NCBI RefSeq assembly: GCF_001417775.1
Contig: NZ_BBZJ01000023.1
Span: 1 to 64,000, forward strand
Source: Streptomyces sp. TP-A0356
Lineage (GTDB): Bacteria; Actinomycetota; Actinomycetes; Streptomycetales; Streptomycetaceae
Direction: 5' to 3'
Length of the DNA: 64,000 nucleotides
The translations under genes and the position numbers were made by a program. Below are positions 1 to 9,389 of this stretch, one piece after another. Position 1 is the first letter of the stretch, and every line of letters starts with the position of its first letter. Under the pieces are notes generated by a model that searched no databases, was not told where the DNA came from, and was given only the letters and a program-made list of their open reading frames with translations.

Positions 1-15
1 CCGAAGATCGACCAC

Positions 16-59
16 CGCCAGCAGGCCCCCAGGAAACGCCTTCCGGGGGCCTGCTGGCG
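16..59 (+). terminator. Strong hairpin, likely terminator of a gene left of the window
   Basis: A perfect 15-bp stem (16-30 pairs with 45-59) closes a 14-nt loop and is followed by a short TCTTTC stretch. It is GC-rich and stands before the first gene, so it most likely ends a transcript entering from outside the window. There is no long T-run, as is usual for Streptomyces terminators. Confidence 0.8.
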
Positions 60-79
60 TCTTTCGACGCCGATCCGCT

Positions 80-196
80 GGAGATCTAGCCGCGTACCGG
101 TGGCAGGTCATAACGGCTGACGGCCAGGTGCGTCTCTGGTGTCGCAAGGCGGCCCTCGCAGTTCGCCGGGAGCAGACGAGAAAGCTCTACGAATGA
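80..196 (+). pseudogene. Possible C-terminal gene remnant
   Basis: One frame reads protein-like sequence (AYRWQVITADGQVRLWCRK and onwards) to a TGA at 194-196, but no start codon with a ribosome site precedes it and a terminator hairpin lies just upstream. It may be the tail of a small actinobacterial protein left by a rearrangement. The call rests only on composition and plausibility of the peptide. The rest of 60-261 shows nothing else recognisable. Confidence 0.25.
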
Positions 197-261
197 CTGG
201 AACTGCGGGCAGGGGCATGTCAACCTAGACGACCTTCCCCGGAACTTAGCAGGTCAGAGAG

Positions 262-624
262 GTGATCGTCGTGGCCGTAGCTCCCATGAGACCTGGATTC
301 TCCACCACCGTCGAGGCCCTGCGGCTGCGCGAGTGGCTGCTAGGACCTGGCAAGCCCACGCTGGTCATGGACCAGTTCTCCGCGGAGGACTTCCACCTGA
401 TCGTGGATGACCGCGCGGACGTGCACGTCAGCTCCAAGGACGGCCGGTTCTACCTCGGCTGGTTCCCGCTCGGCCGCCCCGGCACGGACGGCGAGGGATG
501 GAAGATCGCCGTCACCGGCACGGCCAAGGTGCGTGGCTACCACCTGTCGTTCGATACCGAGACGCCGGCGGACATCGTCGCCGCCGCTGTGGCGCGCGTG
601 CTGGAGACCTCACGCCCCCTATGA
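262..624 (+). CDS. DUF317 domain protein (single domain)
   Basis: A 120-aa protein starting at GTG 262, a few bases after an AGAGAG ribosome site. The pattern of a conserved LGWFPLG block (about residues 64-70), WKIAV (about 80), and an acidic segment ending in an alanine-rich helix matches DUF317, a small domain almost confined to Streptomyces and relatives, often on mobile or accessory DNA. Its biochemical role is unknown. A second, longer DUF317-type protein lies about 400 bp downstream on the same strand, so the three genes 262-1858 may form one transcription unit that ends at the hairpin at 1885-1930. Confidence 0.7.
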   Translation: MIVVAVAPMRPGFSTTVEALRLREWLLGPGKPTLVMDQFSAEDFHLIVDDRADVHVSSKDGRFYLGWFPLGRPGTDGEGWKIAVTGTAKVRGYHLSFDTETPADIVAAAVARVLETSRPL

Positions 625-730
625 GAGCGCGGACACAGACAGATAGTCCCCGCCCCGCACGCGGTCGTCTGTCTGCCGCCGCCGAACGTTTCCACTGCTC
701 CCCGTATCCCTCTACCCCAGGAGGCTGTTC

Positions 731-1021
731 GTGACGACCCCGGAGATGACTGTCGGCGATCTCATCGACCTGCTGTCCGGCTGCGACCGGAGTGCCCCGG
801 TACGCCAGGCCATGAATCCCTTCTTCCCGATGGCACACCGCTTGGCGCAGGTCGTGCAGTGCGTGGACGAGACCGGGCGGCCCGTCGTCTACCTCGCCGA
901 AGGCCGGGATCCGGGCGCCCAGCTTGGTCATCTGCCGCCCGAGGTCGCCGTCGCCCTGACCTGGCACTCTCCCGTCCAGGCACCCCCTCGCCGGGAACGC
1001 CGCACCGCACGCGGCAAGTAG
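731..1021 (+). CDS. Hypothetical protein, 96 aa
   Basis: Starts at GTG 731 with a clear AGGAGG site 7 bases upstream. It begins with the segment MTVGDLIDLLSGCD (about residues 6-19), which reads like a short helical module also seen at the start of small Streptomyces proteins that organise residue modulations around 'PVRQAMNPFFPMAH'. The C-terminus is basic and disordered (PPRRERRTARGK). No function is recognised. It sits between two DUF317 genes, 15 bp before the next one, which suggests co-transcription. Confidence 0.6.
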   Translation: MTTPEMTVGDLIDLLSGCDRSAPVRQAMNPFFPMAHRLAQVVQCVDETGRPVVYLAEGRDPGAQLGHLPPEVAVALTWHSPVQAPPRRERRTARGK

Positions 1022-1036
1022 ACCCGCACCGAGCCC

Positions 1037-1858
1037 TTGGAGGCGCCCCTGAACCCCGACACCCCCCTCGATCCGCCGGCCAGCAACAGCGCCCAGCGCG
1101 CCTACTGGGTCGGTCCCCGGCACCTGGCCGGGGACGACGGACGCCTCTACGACTCCGTCGCCGATACGCTCGCCGGCCTTGGCTGGTCGAGCCTTGCGAT
1201 CGTCCGCGGACGCCAGGAACCTGACGAGGCGCCGGAGGACCGTCAGGTCCTGCGCAGCACCGTCCTGCACATCAGCCAGGACACCCTCCGGTGGGCCCAG
1301 TGGGTCCTGGCGGACGAGCCGTTCCACCTCGGCGAACTGCCGATCTCCTGGCAGGTCTGCGCCCGCGCCGATACCAACAGTCCGCTCGCGCAGTGGTCGG
1401 CCTACTTCACCCCAGACGTCCCCGGCGAGGTCCTCACCGACTTCCTCGTCGCGCTCGATGCCCGGGACCAGCCCGCCGTGTCCTTCGCCGGGCCCGAGGT
1501 GGTCCTCGACGCGGTCACCGCCCACGGCTGGCTCCGCGACATCGACCAGCCCCACGCGGCAGCGACGGACCCGACGTTCACCTCCCACCTCAGCCTCGGC
1601 GAGGTCCCGCCCCTCATCCAGGATGCCGACCCGCGCACCCTGGTCGCCGAGGCCGACGCTGCGGGACCGGCCGGATGGCAGGCATGGGCCGAGCCCGCGC
1701 TGGGCACGCAGTGCCTGTGGGCGGCGTCCTTCGCAGCCAGCGTCCCGCACGACCTGGTCGCCGCGTTCGCCGCCTCGCTCAGCTCGACCGCACCGGTCCT
1801 GCGCCGGGTGCTGCCGGCGAGCACGCGGGACCGGCTCCTGCGCGCCCCGGCTGGCTGA
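1037..1858 (+). CDS. DUF317 family protein, 273 aa
   Basis: Contains the N-terminal YWVGPRHLAGDD motif typical of DUF317 proteins, followed by two tandem DUF317-like halves (about residues 20-130 and 145-265). Each half ends in an alanine-rich helix (VLTDFLVALDA and DLVAAFAASLS). The frame can open at TTG 1037, but a GGAGG at 1039-1043 lies at ideal distance from an in-frame CTG at 1049, so the true start may be that CTG. A strong hairpin 27 bp after the stop ends the unit. The function of the family is unknown. Confidence 0.7.
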   Translation: MEAPLNPDTPLDPPASNSAQRAYWVGPRHLAGDDGRLYDSVADTLAGLGWSSLAIVRGRQEPDEAPEDRQVLRSTVLHISQDTLRWAQWVLADEPFHLGELPISWQVCARADTNSPLAQWSAYFTPDVPGEVLTDFLVALDARDQPAVSFAGPEVVLDAVTAHGWLRDIDQPHAAATDPTFTSHLSLGEVPPLIQDADPRTLVAEADAAGPAGWQAWAEPALGTQCLWAASFAASVPHDLVAAFAASLSSTAPVLRRVLPASTRDRLLRAPAG

Positions 1859-1884
1859 ACGCCGGTGTCCGTCCTTCATTCGAC

Positions 1885-1930
1885 GCATGAAGCCCGGCCT
1901 CCCCGATTTCGGGAAGGGCGGGCTTCATGC
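1885..1930 (+). terminator. Bidirectional-looking hairpin terminator
   Basis: A 20-bp stem with two mismatches (1885-1904 against 1911-1930) encloses a 6-nt loop. It lies 27 bp after the DUF317 gene and most likely ends that operon. The following 1931-2078 stretch holds no supported gene. Confidence 0.8.
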
Positions 1931-2078
1931 TGCTGTGTTTGCCGGTGCGCTGAGGGGTTCGGACCGTGACGGCAGTATGTGACGACAGCGGCGACAGAGC
2001 CCGTAATCCCCACCAGCAGCGCCATCTTGCCTGCCCAGACGATGCGTTCCACGATCTCGCCCCGATTGTCAGACCGGA

Positions 2079-2255
2079 GTGCCATCGTTCGTTCATGTTC
2101 ACCCTTACGACGACCACCTCATGGTCAACCCGCACATCTGGGGTCAGCCGGCCAGCGCCAACCCGCTACTCCAGCTCCGCAACATAGACGGCGGGGAGTG
2201 GTGCCAGCGGTACGGCGACAGCTTCGAGGCCGTGCGGGCATCCGCGCGCCCCTAG
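2079..2255 (+). pseudogene. C-terminal remnant of an XRE-type regulator
   Basis: The frame from GTG 2079 to TAG 2253-2255 encodes about 58 residues including DDHLMVNPHIWG, PLLQLR and SFEAVRASARP. In Streptomyces this pattern ends a group of helix-turn-helix regulators that commonly precede NUDIX genes. The N-terminal DNA-binding half is missing and no strong ribosome site is present, so I read it as a 5'-truncated regulator. It stands 28 bp before the NUDIX gene, matching the usual gene order. The alternative is a genuine small protein. Confidence 0.4.
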
Positions 2256-2283
2256 GCGCCCGACAGACAGGAGTAGCACTGCC

Positions 2284-2751
2284 GTGGGCAGGACCGAGTA
2301 CTACCACGACCCCAAGGCCCCCAAGGCCAACACCCTTATCCCCGCCAGCAACCTGCTCGTAGTCAACGACGAAGGCGCCATCCTTCTCCAGCGACGCCGC
2401 GACACCGGCCAGTGGGCCCTGCCCGGAGGAGCCCAGGACATCGGTGAGAGCCCGGCGCAGTGCGCCGTCCGCGAGTGCGAGGAGGAGACCGGCATCGTCG
2501 CGGAGGTCACCGGCTTCCTCGGCGTCTACTCCAACCCGGAGCACATCATCGAGTACACCGACGGCGAGATCCGGCAGCAGTACGAGGCCGTGTACATCGG
2601 CCGCCCCGTAGGGGGCAAGCCTACCGTCAATGAGGAGGCCGACGGCGTGCGCTGGGTTCGCCCGGACGACCTGGATAAGCTCGACATCCACCCGAGCATG
2701 CACGAGCAGATCGGCCACTACCTGACCGGGGCTTACCCCTACCTCGGCTGA
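2284..2751 (+). CDS. NUDIX hydrolase
   Basis: A 155-aa protein from GTG 2284, preceded by CAGGAG. It carries a textbook Nudix box at about residues 57-79: a Gly, five residues, Glu, seven residues, then RECEEETGI, giving the metal-binding glutamates. NUDIX enzymes hydrolyse nucleoside diphosphates linked to another moiety, and the substrate cannot be told from sequence. The protein ends 11 bp before the convergent HD-domain gene. It is the first of nine NUDIX proteins in the window. Confidence 0.9.
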   Translation: MGRTEYYHDPKAPKANTLIPASNLLVVNDEGAILLQRRRDTGQWALPGGAQDIGESPAQCAVRECEEETGIVAEVTGFLGVYSNPEHIIEYTDGEIRQQYEAVYIGRPVGGKPTVNEEADGVRWVRPDDLDKLDIHPSMHEQIGHYLTGAYPYLG

Positions 2752-2761
2752 CCGCTCGGAC

Positions 2762-3315
2762 TTACAGCTCCACGCCGGCCTCGACCGCAGCCGCCCGCAC
2801 CCGATCCACACTCGCGTGGATGTGCGGGGCGGCCCGGCGGATGAAACGCCCGACCACGCTGTCCTCGCCGTAGCGGGCCAAGATCTCCTGCAGCCGCTCA
2901 TGGGGCGTCGTCCGTCGGCCGTCCGGCGTCGTGGTCATGTCGCAGTAGACCAGCGCGTCCACGAGGAGCGGATCATCCAGGAGGGGGAACTCGTCGGCCA
3001 GCTCAGTCCGGAGGCCACGCTCCTCGGCTTCGAGCAGCGCATACGAGTGGTTCGCGACCAGGCGGACAACCCGTCTCTCCGGAGATACCGTGCTCCGTCC
3101 AGCGGATGGAATCCCGTAGAGACGAGCGGGGGCGCGTAGCCGATGTCATGCAGCACCGCAGCCGCTTCCAGCACCTCGGCGCTGTTACCGGCCAGCGGCG
3201 CCAGCGTCTGGGCGCAAGCGGCAACGCCCTGCGAGTGTGCCCACCTGCGCGGGAGGCTGCTACTTAGCAGCTCACCAGCCAGTTCGTACGCCCAGTCAAC
3301 CCTGGTCGTTGCCAC
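2762..3315 (-). pseudogene. HD-domain phosphohydrolase, frameshifted
   Basis: The N-terminal part (reading SLPRRWAHSQGVA, AAVLHDIGYAP, GFHPLDGARYLRRDG) has the H...HD metal motif of small HD-superfamily hydrolases. The C-terminal part (VANHSYALLEAEERGL, DALVYCDMTTTPDG, ILARYGEDSVVGRF) matches the same family but lies in a different frame. The break falls near 3070-3080, just after RRDG, and a single lost base (or two gained) would restore the frame. The likely start is GTG 3315-3313. It is either a real recent pseudogene or a sequencing error. The 5' end abuts the T-box leader of the divergent serS. Confidence 0.7.
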
Positions 3316-3444
3316 CTGGGGAGGATATGGCAGCAACGGCGAGGACATCCTGGCCGTGCGCAAAGGGGAAGCCTGGACGTTGCGGGAGCCGCCGAAGCGT
3401 TTCTCGATTGCAGACCCGATCGCGGCGTACGTATCCTTCCCGGC

Positions 3445-3694
3445 AACGCGTTGACGGAGACGAGTAGCCAGGGATCACGCGAGCCGAGAGAGCTGCTGGC
3501 AGCTGGGAAGGCAGCCTCGCGCCCCAGGTGAATCCCCTCCCGAGTGCGGGGAGGAACGGCCTTAGGGAAGGTCCAATGCCCCGCCGGTTGACCCCCGTGA
3601 CCGGGTCGCGAATGAGGCCACCCTCTGCTGGTGGCGAAGGCGCGGTGGCACCGCGAGTTGCCCCTTCTCGCCCGCGCTCCCAAGGGATCACGTC
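3445..3694 (+). promoter_or_regulatory. T-box riboswitch, predicted specifier TCC (Ser)
   Basis: The leader has the conserved T-box sequence GGTGGCACCGCG at 3644-3655 and typical stem I elements: GACGGAGACGAGTAG near 3453, AGAGAGCTGC...GGGAAGGCAGC (3487-3514), and GTGAA at 3528-3532. The next triplet, TCC (3533-3535), is a serine codon and fits the SerRS gene downstream. The variable T-box base is C, expected to pair with G73 of tRNASer. No T-run follows, and AAGGGA (3682-3687) lies just before ATG 3695, so control of translation initiation is more likely than attenuation. A TATCCT at 3432-3437 is a candidate -10 box. Confidence 0.9.
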
Positions 3695-5011
3695 ATGATG
3701 ACTGATCGAACGGAGCACGGCAGGATGATCGATGTCACCCTGATTCGCCAGAACCCAGCCCATGTCCAGCAGGCGCTAGCCAAGCGGGCGGTCCACGTCG
3801 ACCTCGACGAGTTTCTTCGACTGGACGACGACTACCGACAGGTGCGGGCTGAGATGGAACGCCTCCGTGGGGAGCGCAAGAGGATCTCGGGCGAGATCGC
3901 GAAACGGCAGCGGGTTGGGGAGGGCGTGGCAAGTCTGCACGGTGAAGCATCGGCCGTGGGCGAGCAGCTGACCGCCGTCGAGGCGCGGCTCATCGAACTG
4001 GAGCAGGCGCGTCAGGTCTTCCTTGATCCGCTGCCGAACCTACCCGACGCGGACGTGCTGGCCGGGGGCAAGGAGAACAACGAGGTCATTCGTGAAGCCG
4101 GCCAGCGTCCGGAGTTCGGTTTCACGCCCAGGGACCATGTGGAGCTCGCTCGAACTCTGGGCTTGGTCGACTATGAGCGGGGCACGAAGCTCGGCGGCAG
4201 CGGCTTCTGGATCTACCGGGGCGACGGCGCGCTCCTGGAGTGGGCGCTGCTGAACCACTTCCTGGAGGCCCATGTGCGGGACGGCTATGAGTTCGTGTTG
4301 CCACCGCACATCCTGACCTTCGCGGCCGGGTACACGGCGGGCCAGTTCCCCAAGTTTGCGGACGAGGTCTTCGCCTTGGAGCAGGGGGAGCAAGGTCCGG
4401 AGCGGTTCCTGCTACCGACCGCGGAGACAGCGTTGGTCAATCTGCACCGGGACGAGACGCTGCCCGAGACGGAGCTGCCTCGGAAGTACGTCGCGTACAC
4501 GCCGTGCTACCGCAAGGAGGCCGGCGGCTACCGCACGGCTGAACGGGGGACCCTGCGCGGTCACCAGTTCAACAAGGTCGAGCTGTTCCAGTTCACCCAC
4601 CCGGACGCCTCGGACGCCGCACACCAGGAGCTTCTCGGCAGAGCGGAGGACTTGGTAAAGGGACTGGGCCTGCACTATCGGATCACGCGACTCGCGGCCG
4701 GGGACACCAGCGCAGCGATGGCCAAGACGTACGACGTCGAGGTGTGGCTGCCGAGCATCGAGGCGTACGTCGAGGTCAGCTCGGTGTCGAATGCCCGCGA
4801 CTACCAGGCGAGGCGTGGCAACATCCGCTACCGGCCGCAACAGGGGAAGTCGACGTTCGTCCACACGCTGAACGGATCAGGTCTGGCCACGAGCAGGCTT
4901 GTGCCCGCGCTGCTGGAGCAGCACCAGCGGGCCGACGGCACGGTGGAGGTACCCGAGGTGTTGCGCAAGTGGATCCCGAGCGGCGTCCTGACAGCACCGC
5001 CCTCGGCCTGA
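3695..5011 (+). CDS. serS: Seryl-tRNA synthetase, T-box controlled copy
   Basis: A class II SerRS of 428-438 aa that charges tRNASer in the cytoplasm. Visible features are the N-terminal coiled-coil arm (about residues 30-110), motif 2 (YTPCYRKEAGGYRTAERG) and motif 3 (NGSGLATSRLVPALLE). ATG 3695 follows the T-box Shine-Dalgarno at the same place as in the aspS leader. ATG 3725 (MIDVTLIRQ) is where most SerRS proteins begin and is the alternative start. The neighbourhood (resistance-type enzymes, second aaRS with a twin leader) suggests an accessory copy rather than the housekeeping gene, serving antibiotic resistance or supply of seryl-tRNA. That role is inference. Confidence 0.93.
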   Translation: MMTDRTEHGRMIDVTLIRQNPAHVQQALAKRAVHVDLDEFLRLDDDYRQVRAEMERLRGERKRISGEIAKRQRVGEGVASLHGEASAVGEQLTAVEARLIELEQARQVFLDPLPNLPDADVLAGGKENNEVIREAGQRPEFGFTPRDHVELARTLGLVDYERGTKLGGSGFWIYRGDGALLEWALLNHFLEAHVRDGYEFVLPPHILTFAAGYTAGQFPKFADEVFALEQGEQGPERFLLPTAETALVNLHRDETLPETELPRKYVAYTPCYRKEAGGYRTAERGTLRGHQFNKVELFQFTHPDASDAAHQELLGRAEDLVKGLGLHYRITRLAAGDTSAAMAKTYDVEVWLPSIEAYVEVSSVSNARDYQARRGNIRYRPQQGKSTFVHTLNGSGLATSRLVPALLEQHQRADGTVEVPEVLRKWIPSGVLTAPPSA

Positions 5012-5055
5012 GTTGAGCGGGCTGTCTGTCGAACACTGAACGGGTGGGCCCCAGG

Positions 5056-6039
5056 TCAGAGTGCCCAACCACGCCGGTTGACCAGCCATCGCAGTGTGAC
5101 CTCTCCACACCACGTCTGGTGCTGGCGAAGATGCGGTGACCAGTCTGCTGCGGGCTGTCTGCCTGAAGTGAGGAAGAAACCGGACAGCGCGGCGAGCGCC
5201 GCATCGAGTTGCTCGTCGGCGACTCCGCGGGCGGTGGGGTGCTGGGTGAACAGGGCTGTGGCGTCGTGGCCGTCGGCGTAGGCGGTGGCCAGGAGCAGGA
5301 CGAGGTCGAACCAGCTTGCACCCAGGCAGGGCCAGTTCCAGTCGCAGATCCACGCGGCGCCGTACGCATCGATCAGCACGTTGTCCTGTCGTAGGTCGTG
5401 GTGGAGGACGGCATTGCCTGCGACGGCCTCCCGCCATCCGCTTTCCAGGCTGGCCAGCACGTCCAGTAGGTCGAGTGGTACCCAGGAAGGCAGGGCGTTC
5501 GTGTGCGTGGCGCCTCGGGCGAGGTTGCGCCAGTCGGCGAAGTCACCGCCGTCACCCACCGCCTTGAGGCCCACATGCTGGAGTGCTGTGGGTGGGGTGG
5601 AGAGTGCCTCTGCTGTGATCCTGTACGTGTCGAGAGTGGCCGTTAGCTCATCAGGCTTCCACGGTGTGGTGGGCATGCGGCCACCGGGGACAGCGTCGAT
5701 GCCGAGAACGACCCATCCGTCGTGCTCCTCAATCCACTGCAGGCGTGGCGCCGGAATCTCTGCCGGGAGCGCCTGGTTGATCAACGCTTCCCTGCGGTAG
5801 GAGTCGGCCACCACGCTGTTGTCCAGGCTCTTGACCGCCTTGACGAACAGAGGTCCGAAGGCCCCGCGGAGTACAGCGGCGAAGCCGCTGGTAAATCCGC
5901 TCCCTGCGCTGCGCCCGGCCTGTACTGAGCCTCCGAGGCGTCGGGTGATGAGCTGGCGAACGTCTTGTGGGAGGTCCTTCCAGTCTGGGCGTACCGCTGT
6001 GGCGTTGTACTGAAGGCGCGAGGTGATGATGTCGGGCAT
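5056..6039 (-). CDS. Aminoglycoside phosphotransferase (APH) family protein
   Basis: About 327 aa from ATG 6039 (GTG 6087 would add 16 residues, and neither has a strong ribosome site). It has the APH/choline-kinase fold signatures: catalytic VLHHDLRQDNVL (H-x-D-x4-N, about residues 215-226) and the metal-binding DWNWP about 20 residues later. Such enzymes phosphorylate small molecules such as aminoglycosides or macrolides, or act in metabolism. It is placed tail to tail with serS and divergent from the aspS leader, in a gene set that also includes a nucleotidyltransferase of the resistance type. The substrate is unknown. Confidence 0.8.
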   Translation of the reverse strand: MPDIITSRLQYNATAVRPDWKDLPQDVRQLITRRLGGSVQAGRSAGSGFTSGFAAVLRGAFGPLFVKAVKSLDNSVVADSYRREALINQALPAEIPAPRLQWIEEHDGWVVLGIDAVPGGRMPTTPWKPDELTATLDTYRITAEALSTPPTALQHVGLKAVGDGGDFADWRNLARGATHTNALPSWVPLDLLDVLASLESGWREAVAGNAVLHHDLRQDNVLIDAYGAAWICDWNWPCLGASWFDLVLLLATAYADGHDATALFTQHPTARGVADEQLDAALAALSGFFLTSGRQPAADWSPHLRQHQTWCGEVTLRWLVNRRGWAL

Positions 6040-6286
6040 TCCGTCAGGATGGGGGAGCTGTGTTTCCCGGCGCCACGAAATTGTCACGCGGATCCGTGTC
6101 CGTCCATTCGCTGACTGAGCCTCGTAGGCTGTGCCCCGGGTAGCGTCATCATCAGCGCGACTACACCTCCTCCTTCCTGGCGCCGTTGATCGTCAGGTGG
6201 CCGCACCTGCTTCCGAACCTGCCCACTGGCACGATCACGACCTAGCAGAAATCTCGCTGTCGTCTCGAGCCCTGGCTCGCTATCCT

Positions 6287-6537
6287 CCGTCACAACGCGA
6301 TGACGGAGACGAGTAGCCCGGGATCACGCGAGCCGAGAGAGCTGCTGGCAGCTGGGAAGGCAGCCTCGCGCCCCGGGGTGAAGACCCTCCTGAGTGCGAG
6401 GAGGAACGGCCATGTGGTCCAATGCCCCGCCGGCTGGCCCCGTTACCGGCCACGAATGAGGCCGCCACTGTCGAGTGGTGGTGAAGGCGTGGTGGAACCG
6501 CGAGTCCCCTTCTCGCCCGCGCCCCCAAGGGATCACC
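6287..6537 (+). promoter_or_regulatory. T-box riboswitch, predicted specifier GAC (Asp)
   Basis: A near copy of the serS leader: the first ~73 nt from GACGGAGACG to the end of stem I differ at one position. The T-box sequence GGTGGAACCGCG is at 6491-6502, and GTGAA (6378-6382) is followed by GAC (6383-6385), an aspartate codon that fits AspRS. AAGGGA (6527-6532) precedes ATG 6538. Unlike the serS leader, the variable base in the T-box is A, which would not pair with the G73 usual in tRNAAsp. A TATCCT at 6281-6286 is a candidate -10 box at the same relative position as in the serS copy. Confidence 0.9.
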
Positions 6538-7881
<1,344 letters not shown>

Positions 7882-7952
7882 CTGGCCTCTGTGCATGGCT
7901 GGCCTACGTCGGATTTCCCTTCCGGGGCCTCGTTCACTGAGAGCATGGACAG

Positions 7953-8579
7953 GTGAGTATTGAGGGAGTGGGGCGCTGGGTGCCGGCTCGTCCCGAAGAT
8001 CTAGCTGTCATGTTCGCTGCGGCCGACTTCCCGTGGTGGATCGCTGGCGGGTACGCGATCGAACTCGCCGTCGGCCGTGAGCTACGCCCGCACGGCGATC
8101 TCGATGTCCTCGTCCTCCGACGGGACCAAGCTCGCGTGCGCGATCTCTTGACCGACTGGGACCTGTACGTGGCGGACCCACCTGGCATGGGGCGGCTGCG
8201 CCCGTGGCGTTCTGGGGAGACTCTTCAGCCGCCCCTCCACGACACCTGGTGCCGACGCACGCCTGAGGCACCCTGGTCCGTGCAGCTCATGCTGGACGAG
8301 GCGGAGGGCACCCATTGGGTCTCTCGGCGTACCCCACGGATCCGGCTTCCGATCGAGCGGTTGGGACGAAGAAGCGGGACTGGTATCCCCTACCTGGCGC
8401 CCGAGGTGCAGCTCTACTACAAGGCGAAGGCGACACGGGAGAAGGATGAGACAGACTTCGAAGCGGTACTGCCGCTGCTCGGCGAACCTCAGCGCATTTG
8501 GTTGGCGAACGCCATCGCAGTAACCGTGCCGGACCACCCATGGCGGCAGCGTCTTACGCCACCGGACGCACACAAATGA
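7953..8579 (+). CDS. Aminoglycoside/lincosamide-type nucleotidyltransferase
   Basis: A 208-aa protein with the nucleotidyltransferase core GGYAIELAVGRELRPHGDLDV (GG, then an aspartate pair DLDV, about residues 32-53), which resembles the aminoglycoside-2''-adenylyltransferase/LinA family. These enzymes transfer AMP to antibiotics. Starts at GTG 7953 without an obvious ribosome site, 71 bp after aspS, so it may be on the same message. The C-terminal part (YLAPEVQLYYKAKATREKDETDFE) is also typical of the family. The substrate is not determinable from sequence. Confidence 0.75.
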   Translation: MSIEGVGRWVPARPEDLAVMFAAADFPWWIAGGYAIELAVGRELRPHGDLDVLVLRRDQARVRDLLTDWDLYVADPPGMGRLRPWRSGETLQPPLHDTWCRRTPEAPWSVQLMLDEAEGTHWVSRRTPRIRLPIERLGRRSGTGIPYLAPEVQLYYKAKATREKDETDFEAVLPLLGEPQRIWLANAIAVTVPDHPWRQRLTPPDAHK

Positions 8580-8618
8580 GACGTCGGCCGCCGAGCGCGG
8601 TCCGCGGGAGACACGAAG

Positions 8619-8702
8619 GTGGCACGAGAGTTATACAACCTGAAGCTCTGGCACTCCGTGAGTGAACACTTGGTCGACGAGGCAATGGCGAAGCCACGCT
8701 AA
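8619..8702 (+). CDS. Possible 27-aa peptide or remnant
   Basis: A short frame from GTG 8619 (GGGAG upstream) to TAA encodes ARELYNLKLWHSVSEHLVDE and a few more residues. The peptide reads like a piece of a folded protein and contains a rare TTA codon. It may be the remnant of a larger gene. The rest of the 8580-8820 gap shows nothing I can name. Confidence 0.2.
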   Translation: MARELYNLKLWHSVSEHLVDEAMAKPR

Positions 8703-8820
8703 CCAACCGCAGGCAGATCAGGCCGATTTCAGTGTCCACGACCAGTTCCTTAGCTCGTCGGGAGGGCGGTCTGATTACCCGAAGCTGCCTCGTCCTCCGT
8801 CCGCAGCACGCACCGAGGTG

Positions 8821-9234
8821 TTACCGGCTCAGTGCGGCGTCGAGATATACCTGCACCGCGTCGAAGAGGCCGTATGGCACGTACGCGGGAATCTGGGCAT
8901 GCCGGACCCATGCCACCTCAGCCAGTTCATCGTCGTCCGCCACGTAAGGAGCGCCGGACTCTACGACACAGGCCACGTAGGTCATCTTCCGGCCAGTCTT
9001 GGGGTGAACCCGTTCTCCGAGGACCTTGAGAGCGGTCACCTCCATGCCGACCTCTTCGCTCGTCTCTCGCACGGCTGCTTGTTCAGGGGTCTCCGTCCCC
9101 TCGATCTCGCCCGCCGGGAACTGCCAAGACAGTTGACCTTCCGCGACCCGGCGGCGAACCATGAGCACGGCGCCGTCCTGTACCACGATCGCGGCTGCGA
9201 TGCCCGGTCGCTCTTGTGCCGTTTGCTCGGTCAT
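8821..9234 (-). CDS. NUDIX hydrolase (MutT-like)
   Basis: A 137-aa single-domain NUDIX protein. The box runs from GEIEGTETPEQAAVRETSEE to VGM (about residues 42-64), with all canonical glutamates. Its compact size and QFPAGE context are like MutT/8-oxo-dGTP-type or broad nucleotide hydrolases. The ATG at 9234 overlaps the stop of an 18-codon upstream frame (ATGA), so the gene was once translationally coupled to a protein whose body is now missing. Confidence 0.88.
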   Translation of the reverse strand: MTEQTAQERPGIAAAIVVQDGAVLMVRRRVAEGQLSWQFPAGEIEGTETPEQAAVRETSEEVGMEVTALKVLGERVHPKTGRKMTYVACVVESGAPYVADDDELAEVAWVRHAQIPAYVPYGLFDAVQVYLDAALSR

Positions 9235-9311
9235 ACGTCTTCCTCCAGTGCTGCCAGCATCGGCGGGTAGATCGTGTCGACGGACATGAAGCGGCCCTGT
9301 AGGTTCTCAGA
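9231..9311 (-). pseudogene. Tail of a truncated gene upstream of the NUDIX gene
   Basis: In frame before the NUDIX gene, the sequence reads ENLQGRFMSVDTIYPPML followed by AALEEDV and a stop sharing ATGA with the NUDIX start. It could be translated from ATG 9287 as an 18-aa peptide. Upstream the frame closes within a repeat that resembles an insertion-sequence end, so I read it as the C-terminal stub of a longer gene cut by the element at 9291-9375. Confidence 0.4.
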
Positions 9312-9375
9312 TCCCGTGTCATTTTCTCAGTCGCGATGTCATGTGACTGGCCGAACTGACACGGGATTGAGAATC
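9291..9375. repeat. Cluster of IS-end-like repeats
   Basis: Three copies of a TGACA-N-(C/G)-G-GA-(C)TGAGAA type motif lie within 85 bp. Two are direct on the minus strand (around 9328-9341 and 9306-9322) and one is inverted at 9357-9373. Together they form an imperfect 19-bp inverted repeat around ~35 bp. Multiple short repeats at one end are known from IS21-family elements. No transposase is present here, so this is at most a solo end, a MITE, or a relic. Confidence 0.4.
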
Positions 9376-9389
9376 GCTGGCCACTGCCG

